From: an uncultured Muribaculaceae bacterium
GTDB taxonomy: Bacteria; Bacteroidota; Bacteroidia; Bacteroidales; Muribaculaceae
NCBI GenBank assembly: GCA_910586895.1
Contig: CAJUIW010000004.1
Span: 124,001 to 188,000 of the forward strand
Direction: 5' to 3'
Length of the DNA stretch: 64,000 nt
Below the pieces are notes generated by a model. The model saw nothing but the letters and a program-made list of their open reading frames with translations, searched no databases and was not told where the DNA came from. A program made the position numbers and the translations under genes. This document shows, piece by piece, positions 16,859 to 25,191 of this stretch. Each line of letters opens with the position of its first letter. The stretch's first letter is position 1.

Positions 16859-18502
16859 TCAGAGCTTGCTCATCGCTTCAGCGATAGCTGCGTCATCGGG
16901 ATAGATCTCCAGATACTTTGCGAAGTATTCCTTAGCTTTTGCATTGTCATTGTTGACAATGTTGTAAGCGCCGAGCACGCGGTAGATTTCACCATAGTAG
17001 GGCTTGTAAGTTTCCTTGTTCTTCTCTTCAGAGTTGAGATATTCAAGGGCCTTGTTGTAAGCGGCTACAACAGCTTCGTCGGGTTTTGAATCGTTCTTGG
17101 CAAGAAGCATCTGGCCCTTTGCACGCCAGAGGCTGGCGGTGCTGCCTGAAGTAAGAGAGTCGCCGGCCTTTTCGATAGCCATATCCACATACTTCAGAGC
17201 TTCACCGATGCTGGTGTTGAACTCGTCAGAACCGTAAGTCTGGGTTCCTGCAAGGCTCTGGTAGCGGCGTGCCATGCTCAGAAGGTCGGTCACAGATCCG
17301 TTGCCCATATCAAGATACTGCTTCATTACCTCAACAGCCTTGGCCTGGTTGCCTGCGCGGTCATATACTGCGCTAAGCTCGGTGAGAAGTTCGGGCTTGT
17401 CAGGGTTGAGCTGTATAGCCTTTTCAAAGATGCTTACAGCCTTGTCAGCCTGGCCTGTGTTGCTGAGAGCCTTTCCGTAGAGGATGTAGTCATTGGCAAT
17501 AAGCTTGGCGTTAGGATTTCCGAATAGCTTGTCGCCGCTCTGAACGGCGTCTTCCCACTTTTCAAGAGCTGCTTCGTTGAGCATAAGCACACGATACATA
17601 AAGTAGTTTTCCGGATCCGAAGCGAGTACCTTACGGGCTGTAGCCATTGACTTGTCATATTCCTTAGCCGAGAAGAGCAGACCTGCGTAACGCTGTTCGT
17701 CGTTCTGGAAGTGGTTGGGGTTTTCCATGTACTTGCCATACTGCAGGCAGGCACGTCCGAACTGTTCGTTATCGTAGTATTTTTCAGCGAGTTCGCGCTG
17801 AGCGAGAGCTGAATTGGGCGCCTTCTGGTTGAATTCCTCAAGCTTCTCAATTGCAAAAGCGGGATTCACACGGAAGTAGGTGTTGGCATACTTCACATAA
17901 GCCTCGCGGTTAACATTGCCCTTTTCATCATCCTGAGTGATGGCCATTTCATACTGACCGGCAGCTTCACCGGGATTATCCTTAGCCTTCATGTCGCCAA
18001 GAAGCACGTAAACTGAAGCTTCGGTATTCTTTGAATCCTTAAGAGCTTTGTTGATGTATTTGTCAATCTCCTTGGCATATTTCACAGGATCAACGCTCCA
18101 GTAAGCACGGGCTACGGCTGTCTGAAGGGCAGGATTCTTCTTATCGGTTTCAATACCGGCCTTGAACTGCTTTTCAGCGGCTGATTTGTCGCCGTTGCGG
18201 AGGTCGATTTCGCCGAGGCCAATCAGATTGTAGCCATACTTGGGGTTGGCGGCAACGCCAGCCTCAAAGTTCTTCTTAGCTTCAGCCACATTGTTTTCGT
18301 CAAGAGCTATTGAGCCGAGGTAGAAGTATGACACAGCCTTATCTGTCTGCGGTTCATTCATTGTGTTGGTAAGGATAATCTTTGCCACGTCAAGACGACC
18401 GGCGTTGTAGTTATCCACACCATCCTGATAGCCACCTTGTTGTGCGGAAGCTGAGAGAGCGGCCGCACCAAGCACGAGTGAGAATACGAATTTGAATTTC
18501 AT
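16859..18502 (-). CDS. Exported tetratricopeptide-repeat protein (547 aa)
   Basis: The protein has a signal peptide (about residues 1-20, ALSASAQQ) followed by TPR units over almost the whole length, for example AEAKKNFEAGVAANPKYGYN and AVSIFEKAIQLNPDKPEL. Such proteins act as periplasmic or outer-membrane scaffolds. It follows the PstS-like lipoprotein gene after 62 bases and is the last gene of that minus-strand group. In Bacteroidetes this gene order often lies near ExbB/ExbD/TonB genes, which are not in this stretch. Partner proteins are unknown. Confidence 0.85.
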   Translation of the reverse strand: MKFKFVFSLVLGAAALSASAQQGGYQDGVDNYNAGRLDVAKIILTNTMNEPQTDKAVSYFYLGSIALDENNVAEAKKNFEAGVAANPKYGYNLIGLGEIDLRNGDKSAAEKQFKAGIETDKKNPALQTAVARAYWSVDPVKYAKEIDKYINKALKDSKNTEASVYVLLGDMKAKDNPGEAAGQYEMAITQDDEKGNVNREAYVKYANTYFRVNPAFAIEKLEEFNQKAPNSALAQRELAEKYYDNEQFGRACLQYGKYMENPNHFQNDEQRYAGLLFSAKEYDKSMATARKVLASDPENYFMYRVLMLNEAALEKWEDAVQSGDKLFGNPNAKLIANDYILYGKALSNTGQADKAVSIFEKAIQLNPDKPELLTELSAVYDRAGNQAKAVEVMKQYLDMGNGSVTDLLSMARRYQSLAGTQTYGSDEFNTSIGEALKYVDMAIEKAGDSLTSGSTASLWRAKGQMLLAKNDSKPDEAVVAAYNKALEYLNSEEKNKETYKPYYGEIYRVLGAYNIVNNDNAKAKEYFAKYLEIYPDDAAIAEAMSKL

Positions 18503-18564
18503 TGGTTGGTCTATTAATTATTTAATTTATTGTATTAGAATTATTTATTTCAAATTATCTGTTA

Positions 18565-19545
18565 TTAATTGAGATTCACCATCTGAGTATGGATAACCTT
18601 TGGCAGGATACCAGTCATAAGCATTATCTTCTGTCCCTGGAATCCGGTAACGAATGAGTAGAATCCGCGGGAGATGCTTCCTCCGGCACCTGTTGTTATC
18701 ATATATATCTGACGGTAAAGAGGATACTCGCCGGTGTAGATGTAATACTGGTAAGGCTTGTAGGCTGTCACTTCATCATCGCGATGCACCTTAAGCACCT
18801 TCACTTTCTCACTGAAAGTCACTTCGGTGCTGTCATTGTTCTCCACAGCCTTGGCCATCTCCTCGCGGGTCATCTCACGCCCCTTGAGATCGCCGGTAAT
18901 CCAGCTCACGCCAATGACTCCGATAGCCTTCTTATCGGCTGCAACGGCATCAAACACCGCCTGCGGTGTCTTCTGGGCGAACACATTCGGACCGAAGTCG
19001 GCACCATTGAGCAACGAATCGCGCATATAGTGGACTGTGCTCGAGCCCTGATGGTCAAACACAATCTTGATATCACCCTCACCGCCGGGAGTCACCTTCC
19101 CCCAATCGGAAAGCTCGCCGGTCAGAATCTGGCTTATCTCCTTTTTGGAAAGCATCTCTGTAGGATTGGCGGGGTTAACTATCAGAGCTATGGCGTCGAC
19201 TGCTATCTGGCTCTGGAGCACATTCTTGTTGTTTGACTTGAAGTACTCAACCTCCTTATCGGTAAGAGGACGTGTGGTGATTGCCATCTTTGTACCGAAA
19301 TTCATCAGCGAGTCAAGCACGGCATGCTCATCCACGTAGTAAGGCATGATGCTTGCCTCGGGATATATGTACTCAAACACATCAATCTCCTGCGAGAGAA
19401 TATTTTCAAACGTCGCATCACAAGCTATGGTGGCAAGGCCGGAGGTAGAAGTGTTCTCAGCCTTGCGTCTGTCGCACGATACAGTCAGAGCCACCATCGC
19501 AAGCGAGGCAGCTATGACAGAAATGGATTTAGATATCTTCATCAT
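18565..19545 (-). CDS. PstS-like phosphate-binding lipoprotein
   Basis: The 326-residue protein has a lipoprotein signal with lipobox TVSC (Cys near residue 24). The rest is a type 2 solute-binding fold of the PstS kind: ATIACDATFENIL, ITTRPLTDKEVEYFK, and VNPANPTEMLSKKEISQILT. No PstC, PstA or PstB permease genes are adjacent, so it may serve a signalling or TonB-linked role rather than classical ABC uptake. ATG 19545 (or the next ATG at 19542) was preferred to the TTG at 19548. It lies between a small membrane protein gene and the TPR gene. Confidence 0.85.
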   Translation of the reverse strand: MMKISKSISVIAASLAMVALTVSCDRRKAENTSTSGLATIACDATFENILSQEIDVFEYIYPEASIMPYYVDEHAVLDSLMNFGTKMAITTRPLTDKEVEYFKSNNKNVLQSQIAVDAIALIVNPANPTEMLSKKEISQILTGELSDWGKVTPGGEGDIKIVFDHQGSSTVHYMRDSLLNGADFGPNVFAQKTPQAVFDAVAADKKAIGVIGVSWITGDLKGREMTREEMAKAVENNDSTEVTFSEKVKVLKVHRDDEVTAYKPYQYYIYTGEYPLYRQIYMITTGAGGSISRGFYSFVTGFQGQKIMLMTGILPKVIHTQMVNLN

Positions 19546-19571
19546 CAATAGGCTTAATGTTAGAGAGGTGC

Positions 19572-19796
19572 TTATTCACGTGAGGTAATGTCACGGTCAA
19601 TTCCGGCAAACTGACGGTAAGCGCGCCATATCCCGTAAACAACGAACAGAGAGCCGCCTACCCAACGGAGCCATTGCCACTGAAACTGGAAATAGTCACA
19701 GAAGAACAATACGCCCATACCTATATAAATAATAATCATGACTATGCCGAAGATGTTTCGCATGGTCTGAGGTGTGCTGTTGTTGTTAGTGCTCAT
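19572..19796 (-). CDS. Small membrane protein (74 aa) of unknown function
   Basis: This short protein has two hydrophobic segments (about residues 14-31 and 42-58, separated by FQFQWQW) and a charged C-terminus. It is the first gene of the minus-strand group with the PstS-like and TPR genes, 26 bases before pstS-like. I do not recognise a family, but the position and composition (TM pair, clean start) support a real gene. The mRNA would carry the hairpin cluster at 19830-19897 in its leader. Confidence 0.75.
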   Translation of the reverse strand: MSTNNNSTPQTMRNIFGIVMIIIYIGMGVLFFCDYFQFQWQWLRWVGGSLFVVYGIWRAYRQFAGIDRDITSRE

Positions 19797-19829
19797 GATG
19801 CTTTTATCTTTAATAATACACTTAATAAT

Positions 19830-19897
19830 GCGGAATCGGTTCCGCGGTTGTTTTATTAATCAAACAACCGTCAGGCCGGATATGTTCTGAGGCCTGA
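19830..19897. promoter_or_regulatory. Cluster of three adjacent hairpins in the divergent region before rarA
   Basis: Three hairpins lie end to end. GCGGAA/TTCCGC (19830-19845) has a four-base loop. CGGTTGTTT/AAACAACCG (19845-19870) and TCAGGCC/GGCCTGA (19871-19897) follow. A minus-strand element close to the -7 consensus (TAACTTTA) lies upstream near 19930-19940. If used, the cluster would form the 5' leader of the small membrane protein-pstS-TPR mRNA. No riboswitch class is recognised. Confidence 0.45.
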
Positions 19898-20013
19898 CCA
19901 TGATAGCGCACACAAGCGTATATTTCGCAGTAAAGTTATATAAAATTCCTCTAACTTAACAGCGGGCGACGTGCGATTTTTCTAAATTAACACTATTTCA
20001 ACTCTTTTTTTGC

Positions 20014-20021
20014 TACATTTG
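20014..20021 (+). promoter_or_regulatory. -7 promoter element (TACATTTG) of rarA
   Basis: Exact TAnnTTTG match that ends only 4 bases before ATG 20026. Transcription starting about six bases after the element would give a leaderless or nearly leaderless rarA mRNA. Confidence 0.75.
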
Positions 20022-20025
20022 TATC

Positions 20026-21318
20026 ATGATGTATCAACCGCTGGCGGAACGACTACGTCCGCAAACCATTGACGATTACATAGGCCAGACTCACCTCGTG
20101 GGGCCCGGCGCCATAATACGCCGCATGATTGACTCGGGAAATATATCCTCCTTCATCCTGTGGGGGCCTCCAGGAGTAGGGAAAACCACCCTTGCCAAAA
20201 TCATAGCCAACACCACCAAAGCCCCGTTCTATACGCTTAGCGCGGTTCACTCCGGCGTGAAAGATGTGCGTGAAGTGCTTGAACGGTGCAAGCATGACGT
20301 GATGAGCATGTTTGCACAGGGCCATCGCCCCATTCTGTTCATTGACGAAATACACCGGTTCAACAAGTCGCAGCAGGACAGCTTGCTGGCCGCTGTTGAG
20401 AACGGAACGGTGACACTGATTGGAGCTACCACCGAAAATCCGTCATTTGAAGTGATCAGGCCTCTTCTCAGCCGCGCACAGGTCTATACCCTGCAGCCCA
20501 TGGGCGACGAGGACCTCAACCATCTTCTGCAGCGGGCGGTAACCACCGATAAGATACTTCAGGAACATGGTGTTGATATCCGGAGCACTTCCGCCCTGTT
20601 TCGTTTCGCTGGTGGCGATGCCCGTAAATTGCTCAACATTCTTGACCTGCTTGAACAGTCGACCCCCGCGGGCTCCCCAATAGTTATTGACGACGAGGTT
20701 GTGACCTCAAGCCTGCAAAGCAATCCATCTGCCTACGACAAGAATGGCGAGATGCACTACGACATAATATCCGCCTTCATCAAAAGCATGCGCGGAAGCG
20801 ACCCCGATGCAGCCATCTACTGGATGGCCCGGATGATTGAAGGAGGTGAGGCACCCGAATTCATAGCCCGCCGCATGGTCATCTTCGCAGCCGAGGATGT
20901 AGGCCTCGCCAATCCCAACGCTCTGCTCCTGGCCAACGCCACATTCGATACCATCCACAAGATAGGGTGGCCCGAGGGACGGATTCCACTCGCCGAGTGT
21001 GCCATCTACCTGGCTACATCGCCAAAGAGCAATTCAGCTTATATGGCCATTGACGCAGCCCTGCAGCTTGTACGAGAGACTGGTAACCGCCCCGTACCGC
21101 TCCACCTGCGCAACGCACCGACTAAGCTGATGAAGGAAATGGGCTACGGGCACAACTATCTTTATCCGCATAATTACCCCGGCAATTTTGTGGTGCAGCA
21201 ATATATGCCTGAATCGCTCGGATACGTAAGGTTCTGGAATCCGGGCAACAATCCAGCAGAATCACGCTCAGCGGCACTACAACATGAACGATGGCATGCC
21301 GGTGATGAAAAAAAATAG
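20026..21318 (+). CDS. rarA: Replication-associated recombination protein A (RarA/MgsA), AAA+ ATPase
   Basis: The 430-residue cytosolic ATPase has Walker A GPPGVGKTTLAKI (about residues 46-58), Walker B ILFIDEIHRFNKSQQ and sensor-1 LIGATTENPSFE. The C-terminal tetramerisation domain contains GGEAPEFIARRMVIFAAEDVG. It acts at stalled replication forks with SSB. Two ATGs in a row (20026 and 20029) are possible starts. An ECF sigma operon starts 45 bases downstream. Confidence 0.95.
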   Translation: MMYQPLAERLRPQTIDDYIGQTHLVGPGAIIRRMIDSGNISSFILWGPPGVGKTTLAKIIANTTKAPFYTLSAVHSGVKDVREVLERCKHDVMSMFAQGHRPILFIDEIHRFNKSQQDSLLAAVENGTVTLIGATTENPSFEVIRPLLSRAQVYTLQPMGDEDLNHLLQRAVTTDKILQEHGVDIRSTSALFRFAGGDARKLLNILDLLEQSTPAGSPIVIDDEVVTSSLQSNPSAYDKNGEMHYDIISAFIKSMRGSDPDAAIYWMARMIEGGEAPEFIARRMVIFAAEDVGLANPNALLLANATFDTIHKIGWPEGRIPLAECAIYLATSPKSNSAYMAIDAALQLVRETGNRPVPLHLRNAPTKLMKEMGYGHNYLYPHNYPGNFVVQQYMPESLGYVRFWNPGNNPAESRSAALQHERWHAGDEKK

Positions 21319-21363
21319 ACATCCGTTGTCACAAAAACCGGCATTACGGAGTCCTTATAATGT

Positions 21364-21846
21364 ATGACTCCCGAACAGTTCAACGACGACATATTGCCGA
21401 TGCATGCTCCCATGTACCGGGTGGCATTCTCACTGCTCAAGGACAGCGATGCCGCCGCCGATGCTGTACAGGACTGCATGCTCCGGCTCTGGAGCCGAAG
21501 GGATTCATTTGACAGCATCATGGAAGTCAGGTCATATTGCCTGATGACCGTACGAAACCATTGCCTGACAGTACTAAAACAGAACCACATGTTTGAATCA
21601 ATCGACCAAGCGTCCAATATAGCATCTGACACAAACGCATGTTCCGACCTCGAACACCGGCAGTCAATGGCTATGCTTGACAGCGCTATCGATTCGATGC
21701 CTGAACATCATCGGGAGGTGCTCAAGCTAAGCACCTACGGTGGCTGCTCAAACAGTGAGATAGCCACCCTGACCGGACTGACGGAGGTTAATGTCAGAGC
21801 GATCCTGTCACGCGGACGCAAAAAATTACGCTTACTCTTCTCCTAA
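21364..21846 (+). CDS. ECF-type RNA polymerase sigma factor (160 aa)
   Basis: Region 2 is seen in AADAVQDCMLRLWSRRDSF and VRSYCLMTVRNHCLTVLK; region 4 in MPEHHREVLKLSTYGGCS and EVNVRAILSRGRKKLR. It is compact, as are many Bacteroidetes ECF factors. The next gene, 14 bases on, has the layout of a membrane-anchored anti-sigma factor, and a DUF4252 gene follows. That three-gene arrangement suggests a stress-responsive envelope operon. An overlapping ATG at 21360 is out of frame. Confidence 0.93.
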   Translation: MTPEQFNDDILPMHAPMYRVAFSLLKDSDAAADAVQDCMLRLWSRRDSFDSIMEVRSYCLMTVRNHCLTVLKQNHMFESIDQASNIASDTNACSDLEHRQSMAMLDSAIDSMPEHHREVLKLSTYGGCSNSEIATLTGLTEVNVRAILSRGRKKLRLLFS

Positions 21847-21860
21847 CATCACCCCAGCCT

Positions 21861-22553
21861 ATGAATCAGAACATCGATGACATACGGGTACTTCTTGACC
21901 GATACTACAACGGCGACTCATCTCCCGAGGATCTGGCGATTCTCACAGCCTATTTTACGAGCTGCAATGACATCCCGGAAGATATGGAAGCCGACCGTCT
22001 GCTGTTTCTCAACATCAATGATGCCATGCCGGAAATTCCGGCAAGTCTATCGGCAAGCATCATTGAGGCGATACAGAAGGAAACAGCCCGAGCCGGCAAC
22101 CGACGCTATCTGAAGATATTGCGCTTCGCGGCAGCCGCAGCCGCCATAGCTGTCGTAGCTACTGTAGCCGTCCGCATCATACCATTTGGCGCAGTCATTG
22201 ATGAGCAACAGCATCTTATGGCCGATCTGACAGCCACACCGGCGCTATCGGACGTCAAAACCATATCCGCTGCGGATATCGTCCCTACCTTGCCTACCGA
22301 TGACAAGACGGACAAGAATGATCTTGCCATATCAGGGACTCCCCCACGCTCAGATAGAGCCGTAAGCCACCGCTCGCGTACAGGCAGGAAGAACCGGCCA
22401 TCAGAAATGACCGACGAAGAGGCCATCAGGCAGGCCAATGCGGCATTCGCCCTGATATCATCACGCCTTGCCAAGGCCGGGGCCATTATGGAGAAGGCCA
22501 GCGATGACATATCAGAATGCAAAGAAATTATCACCGAAAAATTAAATTACTGA
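21861..22553 (+). CDS. Single-pass membrane protein, putative anti-sigma factor
   Basis: The 230-residue protein has an N-terminal cytosolic part (residues 1-80) that starts LLDRYYNGDSSPEDLAIL, a pattern common to Bacteroidetes anti-sigma and FecR-like N-termini. One membrane segment (about 86-105, AAAAAAIAVVATVAVRII) and a low-complexity periplasmic part follow. It lies directly after the ECF sigma gene. Function as an anti-sigma is inferred from position and topology; no zinc-binding HxxxCxxC motif is seen. The stop is 4 bases before the DUF4252 gene. Confidence 0.7.
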   Translation: MNQNIDDIRVLLDRYYNGDSSPEDLAILTAYFTSCNDIPEDMEADRLLFLNINDAMPEIPASLSASIIEAIQKETARAGNRRYLKILRFAAAAAAIAVVATVAVRIIPFGAVIDEQQHLMADLTATPALSDVKTISAADIVPTLPTDDKTDKNDLAISGTPPRSDRAVSHRSRTGRKNRPSEMTDEEAIRQANAAFALISSRLAKAGAIMEKASDDISECKEIITEKLNY

Positions 22554-22557
22554 CTAT

Positions 22558-23061
22558 ATGAAACGATTATTCACCGCCATCATGGTAGTATGCCTTATGC
22601 TGGGAGGAGCAATAAAGGCATCAGCAGCAAACGGAGATATTGAACAGATGCTCAGCCAGCTGTCAGAGAACAAGGATGTTTCCACCGTATACATCAGCCA
22701 GGCGATGCTTCGCAGCATAGCAGGCGGAAAGATAGGGAACATGCCGGTTGGAAAATACGCCTACTCGATTGACAATGTACAGGTATACACATACCCGTCC
22801 GAACAGACTTCAAAGGAAGCGATGAAGATTGTGAAGAAGTATATTTCCGAAACTCCCAACATCGAAACACTCGTAAAGGTAAAGGACATCGACAGCGAAA
22901 CAGCCATGTATGCCATTCCTAAGAAAAAGGGGGGCTCGGAGTACAGCCAGGTGATACTCTTCACCTTCAGCAAGGCTGAATCTTCACTTGTAATAATCAA
23001 CGGCAACCTCAGCCAGTACAATATCGGAGATCTTGCCGGTAAAAACATCAAGAATCTATAG
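22558..23061 (+). CDS. DUF4252 domain exported protein
   Basis: The 167-residue protein has a signal peptide (about 1-22, AIKASAAN). The body matches the DUF4252 pattern: SENKDVSTVYISQAMLR near the start, DNVQVYTYPSEQTSKEAM and SLVIINGNLSQYNIGDLA at the end. The family is common in Bacteroidetes, typically in operons with ECF sigma factors, as here. Its biochemical role is unknown. A bidirectional terminator lies 20 bases downstream. Confidence 0.85.
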   Translation: MKRLFTAIMVVCLMLGGAIKASAANGDIEQMLSQLSENKDVSTVYISQAMLRSIAGGKIGNMPVGKYAYSIDNVQVYTYPSEQTSKEAMKIVKKYISETPNIETLVKVKDIDSETAMYAIPKKKGGSEYSQVILFTFSKAESSLVIINGNLSQYNIGDLAGKNIKNL

Positions 23062-23080
23062 CCCTGAGCTTATCCTACAC

Positions 23081-23121
23081 AAAAGGCGGACAGGAATAAA
23101 ACTTCCTGCCCGCCTTTTATT
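23081..23121. terminator. Bidirectional intrinsic terminator
   Basis: AAAAGGCGG (23081-23089) pairs with CCGCCTTTT (23110-23118), with inner CAGGAA/TTCCTG. T runs appear on both strands. It separates the ECF operon from the convergent LEA-like gene. Confidence 0.92.
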
Positions 23122-23139
23122 TCGTTATGATCAAACAGA

Positions 23140-23475
23140 TCAATCCTTCAGTTTATCAGCCCATTCGGCAGCCTTCTTAGCAGTAGCGTCAAGAGCTCCG
23201 GAGGCAAAATCCTTTACCTTATCCGATATATTCTCACCAACATCACCGGCCTTATCCTTCAGATCCGAGACCTTATCGGCCACAGCATCCTTAACCGTCG
23301 ACATTTTGTCCTGTACTGATTCCTTTATATCAGCCACCTTGTCGCTAACATTGGCCTGGGCCACTTTAGCTTCTGCCTTGGCTGCCACACCGGCGGCCTG
23401 TGCGCTGACTTTAGCCGCTTCTTTCGATACATTTGCGGCAACTCCTGCAATTTTCTGTTCGTCTGATGTGTTCAT
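23140..23475 (-). CDS. LEA-like/apolipoprotein-like amphipathic helical protein (111 aa)
   Basis: The protein has no signal peptide or membrane segment. It is made of charged, alanine-rich helical repeats with an approximate 11-residue period, such as VADIKESVQDKMSTVKDAV and SDLKDKAGDVGENISDKV. This pattern matches group 3 late-embryogenesis-abundant (LEA) proteins and YtxH-tail-like stress proteins. Bacterial relatives protect proteins or membranes during desiccation or envelope stress. A role here is inferred only. It converges on the ECF-DUF4252 operon. Confidence 0.75.
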   Translation of the reverse strand: MNTSDEQKIAGVAANVSKEAAKVSAQAAGVAAKAEAKVAQANVSDKVADIKESVQDKMSTVKDAVADKVSDLKDKAGDVGENISDKVKDFASGALDATAKKAAEWADKLKD

Positions 23476-23546
23476 AATAGTAATTTTTTTCGGGTTCTCA
23501 GGATAAACACACCGGCGCCGAAAAAAGTTGATATGTACTGTTGATA

Positions 23547-23597
23547 AAAAAACTAAAACAGGACTCCCCTTTCCCTAAGGAATTGGAATCCTGTTCT
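23547..23597 (-). terminator. Intrinsic terminator of the rplU-rpmA operon
   Basis: On the minus strand, AACAGGATTCC pairs with GGAGTCCTGTT (one wobble pair), followed by a T-rich tract. Confidence 0.85.
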
Positions 23598-23653
23598 GTA
23601 AGTTGTTTGTTTATGTAAGCTTATTCAGCTTACACAGGCTGCCGGACTGTTGC

Positions 23654-23914
23654 TTATGCTTCAGCGGGAGCTACATTGATGTACTTGCGGCCATTCTTGC
23701 CGGAAGTGAACACTACAGTGCCGTCAATGAGTGCGTAGATGGTGTGGTCCTTACCGAGGCCAACGTTCTGGCCGGGGTGATGAACTGTACCGCGCTGACG
23801 CTTGATGATGCTGCCTGCTTTAGCGAACTGTCCGCCAAAAATCTTCACGCCAAGACGTTTGCTTTCTGATTCACGTCCGTTCTTAGAGCTACCTACACCT
23901 TTTTTATGTGCCAT
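23654..23914 (-). CDS. rpmA: 50S ribosomal protein L27
   Basis: The 86-residue protein begins MAHKKGVGSSKNGRESES, the classic L27 start, and continues RLGVKIFGGQFAKAGSI, IKRQRGT and HPGQNVGLGKDHTIYAL. It binds near the peptidyl-transferase centre. It does not carry the cleavable N-terminal extension seen in Firmicutes. It lies 20 bases after rplU in the usual rplU-rpmA operon. Confidence 0.98.
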   Translation of the reverse strand: MAHKKGVGSSKNGRESESKRLGVKIFGGQFAKAGSIIKRQRGTVHHPGQNVGLGKDHTIYALIDGTVVFTSGKNGRKYINVAPAEA

Positions 23915-23934
23915 TTCTTTACAGATTTTTGGGG

Positions 23935-24255
23935 TTAAGCTACTACTTCTTTAATTAACACTTTGGTGAAGCACTGGCGGTGACCGTTTTTACGACGATA
24001 GCCTTTGCGACGTTTCTTCTTGAAAACGATTACCTTGTCACCTTTCACGAGGGGAGTAAGAACCTCGCAAACTACTTTTGCGCCTTCCACGGTGGGAGCG
24101 CCTACCTTTACGGTACCATCGGCTTCAGCGAGGAGCACACGGTCAAATTCTACCTTGTCACCTTCTTTGGCTGAGTCGCCAAGATAATGAACATACAGGA
24201 ACTTATCGGCTTCTGCCTTGAACTGCTGTCCCTGAATTTCTACAATAGCGTACAT
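23935..24255 (-). CDS. rplU: 50S ribosomal protein L21
   Basis: The 106-residue protein contains YAIVEIQGQQFKAEADKF at its start and the C-terminal L21 signature FKKKRRKGYRRKNGHRQ. It binds 23S rRNA domains I-II. It is the first gene of rplU-rpmA; a -7 element lies at 24353-24360, giving a leader of about 95 bases. A short open frame in that leader (24263-24463) spans the promoter and is not a gene. Confidence 0.98.
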   Translation of the reverse strand: MYAIVEIQGQQFKAEADKFLYVHYLGDSAKEGDKVEFDRVLLAEADGTVKVGAPTVEGAKVVCEVLTPLVKGDKVIVFKKKRRKGYRRKNGHRQCFTKVLIKEVVA

Positions 24256-24352
24256 TTAATTATTACGTTTTATTGGTTAACCCGTCGGGCGAAGCATCGT
24301 ACTGCCGGCACTCCGCTTTCTTAGTTTTAGCCCGGTGCGGAAAAATTGCCCA

Positions 24353-24360
24353 CAAAATTA
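24353..24360 (-). promoter_or_regulatory. -7 promoter element (TAATTTTG) of rplU-rpmA
   Basis: Exact TAnnTTTG match on the minus strand, 98 bases before the rplU ATG, implying a leader of about 90 bases. Confidence 0.75.
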
Positions 24361-24517
24361 CTATTTTTTCTCCACGCATGCAACATTTTACACTATAATT
24401 TCTCATCATTTCTTCCAGCATAGCAAGAAATGCGAATGGGGGTCGATAAACTGAGTCCATCAACCCCCATTGTTATAGCACGGTAATGCTTTCCGAAGTT
24501 TAGGAAGCGGCCTTAAA

Positions 24518-25060
24518 TTATTCGGCTGCTTCAGCTGCGGGAGCTTCCTCGGCAGCTTCGGCAGCGGCTGCTGCTTCTGCTTCAGCCTTGGCAGCTGCGA
24601 GCTCAGCTTTCTTCTTGGCTACGGCTTCAGCCTTGGCCTGGTTCTTGGCCTGTTCAGCTTCCAGACGCTGCTTGGCTGCGAGCTCTTTCTTGTCAGCCAT
24701 TGATGAACGGAGTCCGTCAATTGACTTCTGCTTCTGCTGCTTCCATGCATCGAAACGACGCTGAGCTTCAGCTTCGTCAAATGCACCTTTCTTCACACCA
24801 CCCTGGAGGTGCTTCATCATGAGCACACCTTCCTGTGAGAGAATGCTGCGAACGGTGTCAGTAGGCTGTGCGCCAACATTTACCCAATACAAAGCACGTT
24901 CGAAATTCAAAGTTACTGTAGCAGGATTAGTGTTCGGATTATAAGAACCTATCCTTTCAATAAATTTACCATCTCGTGGTGCCCTGCTATCGGCGATAAC
25001 AATAGGATAAAACGCATAGTTCTTGCGACCATGACGTTGTAATCTGATTTTTGTTGCCAT
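24518..25060 (-). CDS. rpsP: 30S ribosomal protein S16 with long Ala/Glu/Lys-rich tail
   Basis: Residues 1-80 are S16: MATKIRLQRHGRKNYAFYPI, DSRAPRDGKFIERIGSYNPN and LYWVNVGAQPTDTVRSIL. The E. coli protein is 82 residues; here there are 180. The extra 100 residues are a charged helical linker then a run of Ala/Glu (for example EAAAAAEAAEEAPAAEAAE). Such tails are common in Bacteroidetes S16. The gene is alone, with its own -7 element at 25102-25109. Confidence 0.97.
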   Translation of the reverse strand: MATKIRLQRHGRKNYAFYPIVIADSRAPRDGKFIERIGSYNPNTNPATVTLNFERALYWVNVGAQPTDTVRSILSQEGVLMMKHLQGGVKKGAFDEAEAQRRFDAWKQQKQKSIDGLRSSMADKKELAAKQRLEAEQAKNQAKAEAVAKKKAELAAAKAEAEAAAAAEAAEEAPAAEAAE

Positions 25061-25101
25061 TAAAACGTGTTATTAATTTGGTTTTGTATTGTTTGCGGGT
25101 G

Positions 25102-25109
25102 CAAAGTTA
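25102..25109 (-). promoter_or_regulatory. -7 promoter element (TAACTTTG) of rpsP
   Basis: Exact TAnnTTTG match on the minus strand, 42 bases before the rpsP ATG. Confidence 0.85.
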
Positions 25110-25191
25110 CTATTTTTTTCTGAACTACGGCACTTTATCACATTTATTTTTAATAAAATCGCCTTATTCATGTAGCCGTAATGCCATATGA

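Noticed and set aside
24263..24463. A 66-codon open frame upstream of rplU
   Set aside because: It contains the rplU promoter and leader and has no recognisable protein features.
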